A stretch of 64,000 nt of DNA from CAZLMW01 sp964560875 (lineage in GTDB: Bacteria; Myxococcota_A; UBA9042), in assembly GCA_964560875.1 (NCBI GenBank), contig CAZLMW010000030.1, forward strand, positions 10,116 through 74,115, in the 5' to 3' direction. Positions 33,889 through 42,947 of this stretch are shown here, piece after piece. A program made the translations under genes and the position numbers. Each line of letters starts with the position of its first letter. The stretch's first letter is position 1. The notes below the pieces were generated by a model that was given only the letters and a program-made list of their open reading frames with translations, had not been told where the DNA came from and made no database searches.

Positions 33889-34952
33889 CGGCCGAGGCGA
33901 TCGCAGCGCCGCGGCGGCTCGAAGCGAATGTGGATCTCGCGCCAAAGACAACCCTTGGCGTCGGCGGAAAAGCTCGATTTTTCGCGACCTTCAATGGTGA
34001 AGCAGAACTTCGCAATGCGCTCCTGTGGGCGCTGGCCAATGAGCTGCCGTGGTGGATTCTCGGCGAAGGCAGCAACGTCGTTATCGCGGATGAAGGACTG
34101 CCCGGACTCGTACTCCAACCCAACAGCGCACACCTGGTGTTCGATCAGCATGGCCAGGTGACCGTGGACGCCGGGGTCGCGTGGGACTTCCTGGTCGAAG
34201 TGTGCGTGGCGCGCGGACTCGCCGGGATCGAGTGCCTGAGCGGGATTCCCGGGATGTGTGGTGCGGCCCCGATCCAGAACATCGGCGCCTACGGTCAGCA
34301 GCTGTCCGATGTTTTCGCAAAGGCGCGCGTGTTCGACACCGAGACCTGCACGGTGAACACGTGGTCACGGCAACAGTGCGGATTCGGGTATCGAGACAGC
34401 GTCTTCAAGCAGACGGCGCCGGGAAGCCATGTGATCCTGGACATCACTCTTGGACTCCAAACTGGTGGAAAACCAACGATTCGATACCCCGGCCTCCGCG
34501 CGCGACTTGGCGCTGATGCGAGCCTGCAGGAGGTCCGTCAAGTCGTGCTCGACGTGCGGTCCACGAAAGGCATGGTGGTCAGCTCGGCAGATCCCGACAG
34601 CCGGTCGGCCGGCTCGTTTTTCGTCAATCCAGTCGTGAGCGAGGACGCTGCAACCGCGGTCGCCGCACGGCTGGGGCGCGTCGACATGCCACGGTGGGAC
34701 GTCGATGGCGGAATCAAGCTGTCAGCAGCTTGGCTCATCGCGGCGTCCGGTATGGACAAGGGATACGGCGACGGCCCGGTGGGGTTGTCCACCAAACACA
34801 CGCTCGCGCTGGTCAATCGGGGCCAGGGCACGGCCGCCGACATTGCCGATTTTGCACAGCACGTCGCCGACTGCGTGTTCCGGTCGACAGGCATCCAGTT
34901 GCACGCTGAACCGCGTTTCCTCGGGATGACCGGGCTCGTCACCGCACCCTGA
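33885..34952 (+). CDS. murB: UDP-N-acetylenolpyruvoylglucosamine reductase
   Basis: A 355-residue FAD enzyme that reduces UDP-GlcNAc-enolpyruvate to UDP-MurNAc in peptidoglycan synthesis. It has the FAD region 'LGEGSNVVIADEG', 'SGIPGMCGAAPIQNIGAYGQQLSD', the type I loop 'CGFGYRDSVFK', the catalytic Ser in 'SAGSFFVNPV' and the C-terminal catalytic Glu in 'LHAEPRFLG'. The presence of the Tyr loop region and length of about 350 place it with type I (E. coli-like) enzymes. Its ATG overlaps the recQ stop (ATGA), an unusual pairing because murB normally sits with other mur genes. Its 3' end overlaps the convergent glycosylase gene by 14 bases. Confidence 0.95.
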   Translation: MTAEAIAAPRRLEANVDLAPKTTLGVGGKARFFATFNGEAELRNALLWALANELPWWILGEGSNVVIADEGLPGLVLQPNSAHLVFDQHGQVTVDAGVAWDFLVEVCVARGLAGIECLSGIPGMCGAAPIQNIGAYGQQLSDVFAKARVFDTETCTVNTWSRQQCGFGYRDSVFKQTAPGSHVILDITLGLQTGGKPTIRYPGLRARLGADASLQEVRQVVLDVRSTKGMVVSSADPDSRSAGSFFVNPVVSEDAATAVAARLGRVDMPRWDVDGGIKLSAAWLIAASGMDKGYGDGPVGLSTKHTLALVNRGQGTAADIADFAQHVADCVFRSTGIQLHAEPRFLGMTGLVTAP

Positions 34953-35550
34953 ACCGCCATGGAAGCTGGGCGTCGTCGCCGGCGTAATCGATTCCCACCC
35001 GCGGGCCGACCGCCACATCAGCGTCGTCGACAGGCGCGCCGGCTTCGAACCAAACTCCCTGGCTGCCGTCGATCGCGATGCCGTTGTGAGCGCCCGTGAT
35101 CGCGAGGCCCTGGCACAACTTGGCTGGACCGTCACACCAAAGCCTCGGGCTCGCGGCGACGCGCCGAGACGGTTTGCGACCGCCTTCCGTCCACCCGCGC
35201 CGGCTGCGAACAACCCCCAGCACGTCGTCATCGCCGAGCGGTTCGACGCCGCGAATGAGCACAGCCTGACCATCGTCTGCGGGGCCGGTGACAACGTTGA
35301 ATTGCCAATGCATCCCGTACACGAAGAACACATACGTGATGCCACCGGGCTCGAACATCACCCGTGTCCGCTTGGTGCGCTTGCCCCCAAAGCAATGTGC
35401 GCCGCGTTCGGCGTGGTGGTACGCCTCCGTCTCGGTGATCCGGGCACGGACGAGCGTGCCGTCTACGTGGGTGCAGAGCACGCGCCCAAGCAGATCCCGA
35501 GCCACGTCGAGCACGTGACGGCGATAGAACTGGACGGGAAGCGGCCGCAC
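34939..35550 (-). CDS. 3-methyladenine DNA glycosylase (AAG/MPG family)
   Basis: A 203-residue monofunctional glycosylase removing alkylated purines. The AAG-family core is clear: 'VARDLLGRVLCTH', 'ITETEAYHHAERGAH' with the catalytic Glu, 'PGGITYVFFVYGMHWQFNVVTG' and 'AVLIRGVEP', and the later 'DGPAKLCQGLAI'. Length is normal for bacterial members. I take the GTG at 35550 as start; no strong ribosome site is visible and the gene lies 11 bases after the nitronate monooxygenase stop codon, so translation may depend on the upstream gene. Confidence 0.93.
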   Translation of the reverse strand: MRPLPVQFYRRHVLDVARDLLGRVLCTHVDGTLVRARITETEAYHHAERGAHCFGGKRTKRTRVMFEPGGITYVFFVYGMHWQFNVVTGPADDGQAVLIRGVEPLGDDDVLGVVRSRRGWTEGGRKPSRRVAASPRLWCDGPAKLCQGLAITGAHNGIAIDGSQGVWFEAGAPVDDADVAVGPRVGIDYAGDDAQLPWRFRVR

Positions 35551-35561
35551 GCGCTCGTTGA

Positions 35562-36593
35562 TCAGCTTGCGGCGGCAAGATCTGCGTCGTCGGCCTTCTT
35601 CGCAATTTCATGTGCGCGGACGGCCGCGGCGAATGAACGGACGATGTCACCGGCAGGCTCCACCTTGTCGATGTCTTTGACGCTCTTGCCGGCCTGCCAG
35701 TAGTCCTTGTAGGCATTGCCCTTGTGCACGGCCTGGCGCAGCTGCCAGATGGACTGCAGCGCATAAAGCGTGCGCATCCAGTGCTTGGTCTTACGCCCGC
35801 GAAGCATCCACCGGGCGATGGGGCCGGCTTTGGTGCCAATGCGCTCGATGTACGGCGTCTTGATGACCGCTACCGGCACGCCCGACAACTTCTCGGTGAG
35901 CACGATGTCCTCTTGCTGCGCCCGCACGATCGCCGCCTTGTAATCGTTGTGCACGCTGCATTCGGCCGACGCGATGAAGCGCGTGCCCATTTGGACGCCG
36001 GCAAAACCAAGCTCGAGCGCATCGATGAAGTCTTGCTCTCCACCGACACCGCCGGCGCAGATAAGAGGCACACCGAGGTCTTTGCAGTCCGCGATCAGCT
36101 CCTGCGGCGTGAGCTCGCCAGCGTGACCACCGGCGCGGTTGTTCACGCAAATGAGACCGTCCACGCCGCCAGCGATCGCGCGATCAGCCCATTTCCGCGA
36201 CGTCACGTCGTGGAAGACGGTCCCACCGGCGGCATGAACTTTCGCAACAACTTCATCGGGCTTGCCGAGGGCGGTCACGAAAAACCGGACGCCTTCCTCC
36301 AGGGAGATGTCGAGCCAACGGCGGACGCGATCTTCGTACACCTTGGCCGACTTCTCGAGAATGAGGTTGACGCCGATCGGCTTGTCGGTGAGCTCGCGGA
36401 TGCGGCGAAGGCCCTTGCGGTACTCGTACTTGTGCACGAACTCGAGGCTCATCGGCTGGACGATTCCGATGCCGCCGGCTTCCGAAACAGCAGCGACCAG
36501 CTCCGGGTTGGTGCACGGATACATCGCGCCGCAGATGAGCGGCACTTCGATGCCGAGAAGCTCGGTCAGAGAGGTATTGAGCATGGTGGACAT
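35562..36593 (-). CDS. Nitronate monooxygenase-like FMN enzyme (2-nitropropane dioxygenase family)
   Basis: A 343-residue TIM-barrel flavoprotein from the ATG at 36593. Family features: N-terminal 'IEVPLICGAMYPCTNPELVAAVS', 'GGIGIVQP', 'CVNNRAGGHAG' (FMN and substrate region with the His), 'LICAGGVGG' and 'FAGVQMGTRFIASAEC' for FMN phosphate binding. Such enzymes oxidise nitronates or act as enoyl reductases in lipid metabolism; the neighbourhood gives no hint which. Probably co-transcribed with the glycosylase gene downstream. Confidence 0.88.
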   Translation of the reverse strand: MSTMLNTSLTELLGIEVPLICGAMYPCTNPELVAAVSEAGGIGIVQPMSLEFVHKYEYRKGLRRIRELTDKPIGVNLILEKSAKVYEDRVRRWLDISLEEGVRFFVTALGKPDEVVAKVHAAGGTVFHDVTSRKWADRAIAGGVDGLICVNNRAGGHAGELTPQELIADCKDLGVPLICAGGVGGEQDFIDALELGFAGVQMGTRFIASAECSVHNDYKAAIVRAQQEDIVLTEKLSGVPVAVIKTPYIERIGTKAGPIARWMLRGRKTKHWMRTLYALQSIWQLRQAVHKGNAYKDYWQAGKSVKDIDKVEPAGDIVRSFAAAVRAHEIAKKADDADLAAAS

Positions 36594-36685
36594 GACGATC
36601 CGTAGCGGTTTGGGGGAGACGGAAGTGTGATCTATGTGAAGGACCAAATCGGAGTTTCTTCACAGCAATCAAGTAGCTCACGGGT

Positions 36686-37732
36686 TCAAGCGGGCGCGAG
36701 GGTTGGGTGCAGGGACGCCAGCAGCTTCATCGGAAGCGGCGGCATGCGTTCTAGCAACTTGCCCAACTTGCGCAGGGCGCGAGGATTCCTGCGTTGGTGC
36801 TTACGCGCAATGATCAACTCGTTCTTGAGCGAGTGTTCCCACCCAACCAGCTCCGTAGCACGCACCTTGTAGCCGGCCGCCTCGAGCACGAGGCATCGAA
36901 TCACGTTGGTCAGGTGCGCCGAAAACTCCCGACGATGAAACGGCGTGCGCCACAATGCACTGAGCGGTCCCGCGTCGGCGCGCCCCTTGAGCAGCCCGAA
37001 GACCTCGGTCTGGCAACACGGTACGACGGCGATCAGGTCGGCGTCTGAGAGGAGGCCGAGCGTGATCGCGTCGTCGGTCGCGGTGTCGCACGCATGGAGG
37101 GCGACCACCGCGTTGGGCGCACGCACCAGGGGTTCGTGACCACCGGATGCAACCGCAGAGATCGCCTGCGAAATCTGCGCCTCGGCAAACGAGAGCCGGG
37201 AAAAGCCGAGCCGCCCTGCCCGTTCTGTGGCGCGCGCGACCAGGTCTGCGCGCGAATCCAGCCCGATCAACTCGCCAAACTCGCCGCGCGCCAGGAAGAC
37301 CTCGTACATCGCGAAAGCGAGGTATCCGTTGCCCGCGCCTGCATCCACGAAGACAGGATTGTCGTGCGACTTCAGGACCTGCTCGATTCCCGGCTGAAGA
37401 AGCGTGCAAAAGTGGTTTATTTGCTTGAGTTTACGGCGCGCGTCGGCGTTCAAATCACCGCTTCGTGTGAGCAGGTGTAGCTCCTTGAGGAGCGCGGTCG
37501 ATTGGGCGCTGAGCATCTCGGTAAACACGCGGTCGGCGCGCACTTTGCGACGCTCTTTTTTTGCGGCGCGAGGTTTGGGTGCGGTGGGCTGATCCGGTTG
37601 CCCAAACACTTTGTCTGCCGCTTTCTCTGTGGCTGTCTCCGGCGCGTTCTCCCAGGCTCTCTCCGGCGCTTTCTCGGCTGTTTCGGCCAGGGGCGTTGGC
37701 AGCGGATCAGGTTGGTCGTGGACGTCGGTCAT
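36686..37732 (-). CDS. SAM-dependent methyltransferase (Methyltransf_32-like)
   Basis: A 348-residue protein from the ATG at 37732; the frame is open further upstream but the added residues look random. Residues 1-75 are low complexity (Ala, Glu, Pro, Lys). The catalytic part has SAM motif I 'PVFVDAGAGNGYLAFAMYEV', acidic motif II 'LIGLDSRADLV', and 'VVALHACDTATDDAI' plus 'AVVPCCQTEV', a combination I know from the Methyltransf_32 family that includes eukaryotic METTL25/RRNAD-type proteins. Target unknown, possibly RNA. Divergent from the helicase-like gene, with only about 80 bases between the starts. Confidence 0.8.
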   Translation of the reverse strand: MTDVHDQPDPLPTPLAETAEKAPERAWENAPETATEKAADKVFGQPDQPTAPKPRAAKKERRKVRADRVFTEMLSAQSTALLKELHLLTRSGDLNADARRKLKQINHFCTLLQPGIEQVLKSHDNPVFVDAGAGNGYLAFAMYEVFLARGEFGELIGLDSRADLVARATERAGRLGFSRLSFAEAQISQAISAVASGGHEPLVRAPNAVVALHACDTATDDAITLGLLSDADLIAVVPCCQTEVFGLLKGRADAGPLSALWRTPFHRREFSAHLTNVIRCLVLEAAGYKVRATELVGWEHSLKNELIIARKHQRRNPRALRKLGKLLERMPPLPMKLLASLHPTLAPA

Positions 37733-37815
37733 GGTTTTCGTCCCGGCGCCACTTGAAATGAGAGGGCGCGGCTCGTCGATTGTGCCGGCGCAGGGGGCTG
37801 GGGCACAATCGCCAC

Positions 37816-40284
37816 GTGCAGAACACTCAAGGGCAGAGCGACGCCGCAACGGCGACGTCCACGAAACCACCTCCAAAGGGATACGGGCCCGCCCGCGTGG
37901 GAGGCCAGGACTACGACTGGCAGCGACTCACCACATTGGCTGCGGCCCCGTGGACTTGCGTCGAGCTGCCCGAACACGACGGGACGGCGCGCGTGGGATC
38001 GGCGGACGGCGGCGAGGATGCTCCGGCCAAGGTGGACGCCGCGGCATTGCGCAAAGCCATGCTGGCCGTGCTGGCGGCGGCGGACTACCGAGAGGCGGTT
38101 CAGGTCCTCGAACAGAGAGCTCACCTCGTCGATACGGGGGAAGATGATGCGATCGTCCCCTGGCACGACAAACTGCTCGACCAGCGGATGCACCAGGTTG
38201 CGTTCTGGCTGATTCACGTTGGCGCCAGGTTGGCCGAAAGGAACGCGTCCGATGCGAACAAGGGCCTGCGTGCAGGTGGCCGACTGCTGCGGCTCGTGTT
38301 CGCGGACAGGAGGATTCGGACAGCCGTCGATCGCGCCGAGCTGCTCACGGGGGCGCTGGCCCTGGCTGCGGCGGGAGAGGTCGTCGAGGCCGCGGAGTCC
38401 GTCACCGGCCTCAGAAGCTCCGCGCCGATCGATGCAGCGCTCATCGCACTTCTTTGCGGCGAAATGGCGGTCGCTGGACGCGCCGCACAAGGGGTCTCGA
38501 TCCGCATGGGCCGCGCCACGCTGCACGCGGTCATGGCGGAGACGTTGGCGCCGATCATCAAGGCCTGCGACCGACATAGCTACGACGATATCGCGCAGTC
38601 GTGCGAGCAGCTCAGCGCGATCCGTGAGCGCGCCGCAGACGAAGAAGATCCGTGGGTTTGGTGGCGGGCGCGCTTGCTTCGAATCACGGCACGTTCGATG
38701 GCACGGCGATCGCCGATCGCGTCGCTTTCGGGCGCGCTCAGCGAGGACCGTACCGTGCGCCTTTCTCGTGCGATCGCGCGGATCGGAGTCGGCGCACTGC
38801 CGCTGCTCAACGACGCCGCGCGGACCGCGGTTGCGGCGAGCGTTGGCCGTGGCGCGCGGATGATTGTGTCGGACGACCCGCGAACCACGTGGCTCTGTGC
38901 GGCAAGTTCCATCGTCGCGACTGCCGAGAGGGGGAGCACGTGGGTGCGTGTGGCTGATGCGGCCAGCGGGCGGGCACTCGCTTCTAGGATCGCCCAGCTC
39001 GGAAATGCGACGTCTGACCTGCGGGTCGATCTCGTCGGCGGCGATGAGAGCGTGTTGCGCAAGGGCGCGATCAGCATCGGGACCGCCGTCGATCTCGTGT
39101 CCGCACGGGCCCGGTCGATCGAGGACGACGGTCAATTGGAGCAACCAACAGGCCTCATTTGCCTCGATCTGCCGGCCGGCGTCGAAGACCCCACTTTGCG
39201 CGAAGAAGTGGCACTTGAGGCGCTTGTAGCGGTTGCGGATGCAGCAAAGGCGGATCGCGTCCTTGTTGTCGCCCGCAACGACCGCAACGCCGCGGTCGCC
39301 AAGTGGTGGAAAAGAGCGAAGAAGCCCGACGCGACGGTGCGCCGAGGCCTGCCACTGCGACGCGGCGTTCTGTTCGTCACCGACGCACGCGTCCGAATCG
39401 CATGGCGCGACGCGATCGGCAGCCTTCAGCCCAGCTGGTTTCAGACGGTGGAGCTCGCCGACAAAAGCCGCACGTTCCCGGTCGGGCGAAATGAGGCCGT
39501 GGCCGCTGCCGCTACCCGCTATGCGCGGCTCGGCCCGACTGTCGTGGTTTGCGCCGCGCCCAAAGCGCTCGCTGAGGTTGTGCAAGGAGCCGTGACCGCT
39601 GCGCAACTGCGGGAGGGCGTGCTTCGGCCGCACCGCTGGCCGCACGACGAGTGGCAGCGCTTTGACAGGGCCGCCCGAGACGCCGGGCTCAGCGATGAAC
39701 GGGTCCGCGCAACCCGCGCTGGGTTCGCTTCGTGGTCGCGCACCGACGCGCCTCCAGTCCGGGACGCCATGGAGAGGTTGTTGGCAAGCACCGCCGCTCG
39801 CGTCGCCATCGTCGACCTGGACCTGCCCGCGATACGTCTCGCGCCGTACGCCCACGTTCTGTTCACAGCCGCGACTGCAGACGGTCTGCGTCTCGATCCG
39901 GCCGCGGTAGCTCGCTACGCCCACCACGCGGGCGTTCCTGGGGTCGATCGGCAAGGTCAGCTGCTCATCGCGGTCGATGGGCGGCGCGCGCGCGAGCAAG
40001 TGGTTCGTGACGTCGGCGAAACCGACGCGTTGCTTGCTGGACTGACCTCCGTCCCAGCTTCTGGCGGGCTCTTACACGCCGCGGACGTCCTGGCCTCGAC
40101 CAGCAAGGCCAAAGCTGCCGTCGCCAACCGGACCTACACCGCGGAGCTGCTCGCCAATTCGCCAGGCGCGGCGCTGGTCGACGCGAAGCACACGCTCGCC
40201 GCGGCAGAGTCGGGCAAACCGCGCTCGAAGCTGACGAAGAACCGCCTCAAGGCGCTGGCGAAGGCGCTCGCTTCGTCAACGTGA
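37816..40284 (+). CDS. Degenerate Ski2-like SF2 helicase (predicted inactive)
   Basis: About 822 residues from the GTG at 37816 (a GTG at 37780 is also possible; neither has a clear ribosome site). Residues 1-300 are helical and unassigned. From about 38770 the order of elements copies Ski2-like helicases: Q-motif region 'RIGVGALPLLNDAARTAV'; Walker A replaced by 'SDDPRTTW' (38869-38892); motif Ia region 'SGRALASRIAQLG'; DExH replaced by 'LDLP' (39163-39174); the post-SAT block 'RRGLPLRRGVLF'; domain 2 start 'VVVCAAPKALAEVV'; 'DAGLSDERV'; motif V 'DLDLPA'; motif VI replaced by 'HHAGVPG' (39922-39942). Every ATP-binding motif is lost while the scaffold is kept. Overlaps the convergent gene by 38 bases. 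Confidence 0.65.
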   Translation: MQNTQGQSDAATATSTKPPPKGYGPARVGGQDYDWQRLTTLAAAPWTCVELPEHDGTARVGSADGGEDAPAKVDAAALRKAMLAVLAAADYREAVQVLEQRAHLVDTGEDDAIVPWHDKLLDQRMHQVAFWLIHVGARLAERNASDANKGLRAGGRLLRLVFADRRIRTAVDRAELLTGALALAAAGEVVEAAESVTGLRSSAPIDAALIALLCGEMAVAGRAAQGVSIRMGRATLHAVMAETLAPIIKACDRHSYDDIAQSCEQLSAIRERAADEEDPWVWWRARLLRITARSMARRSPIASLSGALSEDRTVRLSRAIARIGVGALPLLNDAARTAVAASVGRGARMIVSDDPRTTWLCAASSIVATAERGSTWVRVADAASGRALASRIAQLGNATSDLRVDLVGGDESVLRKGAISIGTAVDLVSARARSIEDDGQLEQPTGLICLDLPAGVEDPTLREEVALEALVAVADAAKADRVLVVARNDRNAAVAKWWKRAKKPDATVRRGLPLRRGVLFVTDARVRIAWRDAIGSLQPSWFQTVELADKSRTFPVGRNEAVAAAATRYARLGPTVVVCAAPKALAEVVQGAVTAAQLREGVLRPHRWPHDEWQRFDRAARDAGLSDERVRATRAGFASWSRTDAPPVRDAMERLLASTAARVAIVDLDLPAIRLAPYAHVLFTAATADGLRLDPAAVARYAHHAGVPGVDRQGQLLIAVDGRRAREQVVRDVGETDALLAGLTSVPASGGLLHAADVLASTSKAKAAVANRTYTAELLANSPGAALVDAKHTLAAAESGKPRSKLTKNRLKALAKALASST

Positions 40285-41230
40285 TCGTGGCGGCGACCGG
40301 CTGATGGTCGCTAACAACGTCGTCGAGCACCCGGTAGTCACCAACTTCAAGCCCGCTTGAGACCAGGATCCAGTCGATCCGGTCAGCGAGGGTCCGAAAC
40401 GTCGGTTTCGAGCCGTCGGTAGGCGCAAACGTGCTCAACCCCAGTCGTTGGCAGAACTGTCTCAGCGCGCCGTCGTCATCCGTCCAGCCGGTGTTGAAAT
40501 CGCCCATGACAATCGCCGGCCTCCCGCGCTGTTCGAGCAACCGGGCAAGCTCGTCGAGTTGAGACTTACGCGCCGCGGACGATGCGAAATCAAGGTGAAC
40601 GGAGACGACGTCGACCGCGCCCCCCGGCAAGGCCGGCCAGTTCACGCGCGCGACGGTGAATCCCTTGGACAACGTTGGCGGCGAAGGGGCGAACGTGTGC
40701 CCGGCGGCGTCCGCCAGGCGGTAGCGCGAGGCAACCCCGGTTCCGTAGTGAAGTCCGAGGCCTTCGACGTTCGCGGCATGAGCCTGGGCGCCCAATCCTG
40801 CGCTCTTGGCGATTCGCGCCACGTGGTCGAACGATCCGCTCCACCATGACGGCCGATCCGCCTCCTGGAGCGCGACGACGTCGATCCCTTCGCGGGCGAT
40901 GACGGTGCTCGCGGCGCTGATTTGCTTGCGGATCTGTTCGCCGCCCTGGACAACCTGGTTGAACCCGTCGCTGCGCCCATGGGCGAGATTGAGCGTCATC
41001 ACGCGCAAGCTTGTGCCTCGAACCTGTGCCTCGACTTTGGCGGCCGAGACGACGCGAGCCGGCCCGCTCGGGCCATGTGTTGCAGCAGGAACGCCGAGGC
41101 CGGCCACGGACAACAGTCCAACAGGAAGCGCAACGAATGCGACAAGGCGAGTCTTTCGTGAGCGCTTGCCCGCGGCCGAACCCGACGCTGCATCCGGCTT
41201 ACTGGTCTGCAATGCGGTTGCGCCCGACAT
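40247..41230 (-). CDS. Endonuclease/exonuclease/phosphatase-family protein, membrane anchored
   Basis: A 327-residue protein with one N-terminal hydrophobic segment (about 30-50, signal anchor) and an EEP-fold catalytic domain. Active-site motifs are complete: 'MTLNLAHG' (Asn), 'VVALQEAD' (metal Glu), 'VVSVHLDF' (His), 'IVMGDFNTGW' (Asp and Asn), 'DRIDWILVS' (Asp) and 'VVSDHQPV' (Asp-His). The extracytoplasmic location suggests a nuclease, phosphodiesterase or sphingomyelinase-like activity; substrate cannot be told. Lies 127 bases past nuoN, on the same strand. Confidence 0.88.
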   Translation of the reverse strand: MSGATALQTSKPDAASGSAAGKRSRKTRLVAFVALPVGLLSVAGLGVPAATHGPSGPARVVSAAKVEAQVRGTSLRVMTLNLAHGRSDGFNQVVQGGEQIRKQISAASTVIAREGIDVVALQEADRPSWWSGSFDHVARIAKSAGLGAQAHAANVEGLGLHYGTGVASRYRLADAAGHTFAPSPPTLSKGFTVARVNWPALPGGAVDVVSVHLDFASSAARKSQLDELARLLEQRGRPAIVMGDFNTGWTDDDGALRQFCQRLGLSTFAPTDGSKPTFRTLADRIDWILVSSGLEVGDYRVLDDVVSDHQPVAATITLTKRAPSPAP

Positions 41231-41357
41231 CTCGCCACTCGCCGTTGGTCAAGTCCGCGCCTGCTGCGACGACGTCAAACCAACGCCGACGCCCGTTGCA
41301 TTATTCCCGGCAGGCATGGCGCGTTGTGCCGGGGCCGGAGACACGACATCGCGAGAC

Positions 41358-42947
41358 TCAACCGCCGAGGAATGCGGCGGTGGCCTGCCGTGCGGCGTCG
41401 AAGAGCGGGATCGGATAGAGGCCGACACCGGCCGTCAGGACCGCGCAGATTCCGATCGCGGCGACGAGCGATGGCGCGACAGACACCTTCTCGGTGGTCT
41501 CTCCCTTGCGCATGTAGATCGCCCGCGCCACCTGCAGGTAGTAGAAGAGACCGGCGCTGCTCACGATCGCGGCGACAACAACCAGCCATTCGTAACCCGC
41601 TTTCCAGACAGCCATCAGCACGTAGAGTTTCGCCCAGAAGCCAACCGCGAACGGGATCCCACCGAGGCTCAGCAGGAACAACAAAGCGCACATGGCCAGC
41701 CACGGCGAACGGTCCGCGAGCCCCGCGAAGGTGCTCATCGCGTCGTCATCATCCTGCTCAGTTGCTCGTTCGCCGCCGGTGATCCGGGAGGCGGAGATCG
41801 CTTCGACCACGAAGAACGCGCCCATATTGGCGACCATGTAGGCGCCGAGGAAGAATAGAAGCGTGGCGAGGCCGTGCCCGTTTGGCAGCGATGCGGACGC
41901 CGGAGAGCACGCCAGCAACGCCATCAGCGCAAACCCGATCTGGCCGACGCCCGAAAACCCGAGCAGCCGTTTGACGTTCTGCTGCGGCACGGCCATGAGG
42001 TTGCCGACCGCGATGGAGACAACCGCCAGCCCGAGAAGCAACGGCGCGACCTGGCCGAAATGCGGCGCGAGTGGTCCGAGCAAAAGCTGCGCCAAAGCGG
42101 CGAGACCGGCGGCCTTGGGAGCCACGCTCAGGAACGCAACAAAGGGTGTCGAAGCGCCCTCGTACGTGTCCGGCACCCACATGTGGAACGGAGCCGCACC
42201 GATCTTGAAGCCGAACCCACCCAACATCATCGCGATGCCCAGGCCGAGCATCGGCGTGGACGACGCCTGGGCGATATCGACGAAGCGACTCGATCCGGAT
42301 GCACCGAACACCAAGGTCATGCCGTAGACCGCGATCGCCGACGACACGGCGCCGACGATGAACAGCTTGAGCCCAGCCTCCGCGGGTCGTTTCCACTTGG
42401 TCCGCGGCGGCATGAACATGCCGGGCAGCGGCCCCTTGCGGTATGGATACGGACCGGTGCGGGTGAACGCAGCCATGGCGTACAGCGGGATGCTCATCAA
42501 CTCGAACGCGACGAGCAGAAACACCAGGTCGCGGGCGCCGGCGAGCAGCGTCATGCCGAGAACCGAGAACATCAGCAGCTGGTAGTACTCGCCCTGGCGG
42601 CGTTCCGCGTCGCGTTCCAGACGGGCAATCCCGCCAAGAACGCCGAGAATCCCGGCGAAGAGGAACAGCCGCTTGAAGAGCAGCGTCATCGCGTCGCCAA
42701 CGTAGGCGCCGGAGAGCGCGGCCCCTTCCAGCGGCACAAAGAACGTCGCCGCGAGACAGAGGATCAGCTGGACGAGCGCCGTCCAACCGAGGATGCGTTT
42801 GTTGCCGTGCGGCAAGATGACGTCGCCAACAACCAGGGAGAGTCCGCACGCCGCGACCATGGCGTCGACAATGAGGACGTTGAGCCCCTGCCACGCCTGG
42901 GCGACGGCGTTCGGATCGAGCTGAACCGCGACGGAAGCGCCATTCAT
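41358..42947 (-). CDS. nuoN: NADH-quinone oxidoreductase subunit N
   Basis: A 529-residue Mrp-antiporter-type subunit of complex I with about 14 membrane helices. Conserved parts include the helix-5 Glu in 'LVAFELMSIPLYAMAAF', the broken helix/Lys region 'GFGFKIGAAPFHMWVPDTYEGASTPFVAFLSVAPKAAG' area and the C-terminal 'LGGIPFAVGFWAKLYV'. It pumps protons in the membrane arm. The ATG overlaps the nuoM stop by 4 bases. Last nuo gene of the operon. Confidence 0.96.
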   Translation of the reverse strand: MNGASVAVQLDPNAVAQAWQGLNVLIVDAMVAACGLSLVVGDVILPHGNKRILGWTALVQLILCLAATFFVPLEGAALSGAYVGDAMTLLFKRLFLFAGILGVLGGIARLERDAERRQGEYYQLLMFSVLGMTLLAGARDLVFLLVAFELMSIPLYAMAAFTRTGPYPYRKGPLPGMFMPPRTKWKRPAEAGLKLFIVGAVSSAIAVYGMTLVFGASGSSRFVDIAQASSTPMLGLGIAMMLGGFGFKIGAAPFHMWVPDTYEGASTPFVAFLSVAPKAAGLAALAQLLLGPLAPHFGQVAPLLLGLAVVSIAVGNLMAVPQQNVKRLLGFSGVGQIGFALMALLACSPASASLPNGHGLATLLFFLGAYMVANMGAFFVVEAISASRITGGERATEQDDDDAMSTFAGLADRSPWLAMCALLFLLSLGGIPFAVGFWAKLYVLMAVWKAGYEWLVVVAAIVSSAGLFYYLQVARAIYMRKGETTEKVSVAPSLVAAIGICAVLTAGVGLYPIPLFDAARQATAAFLGG

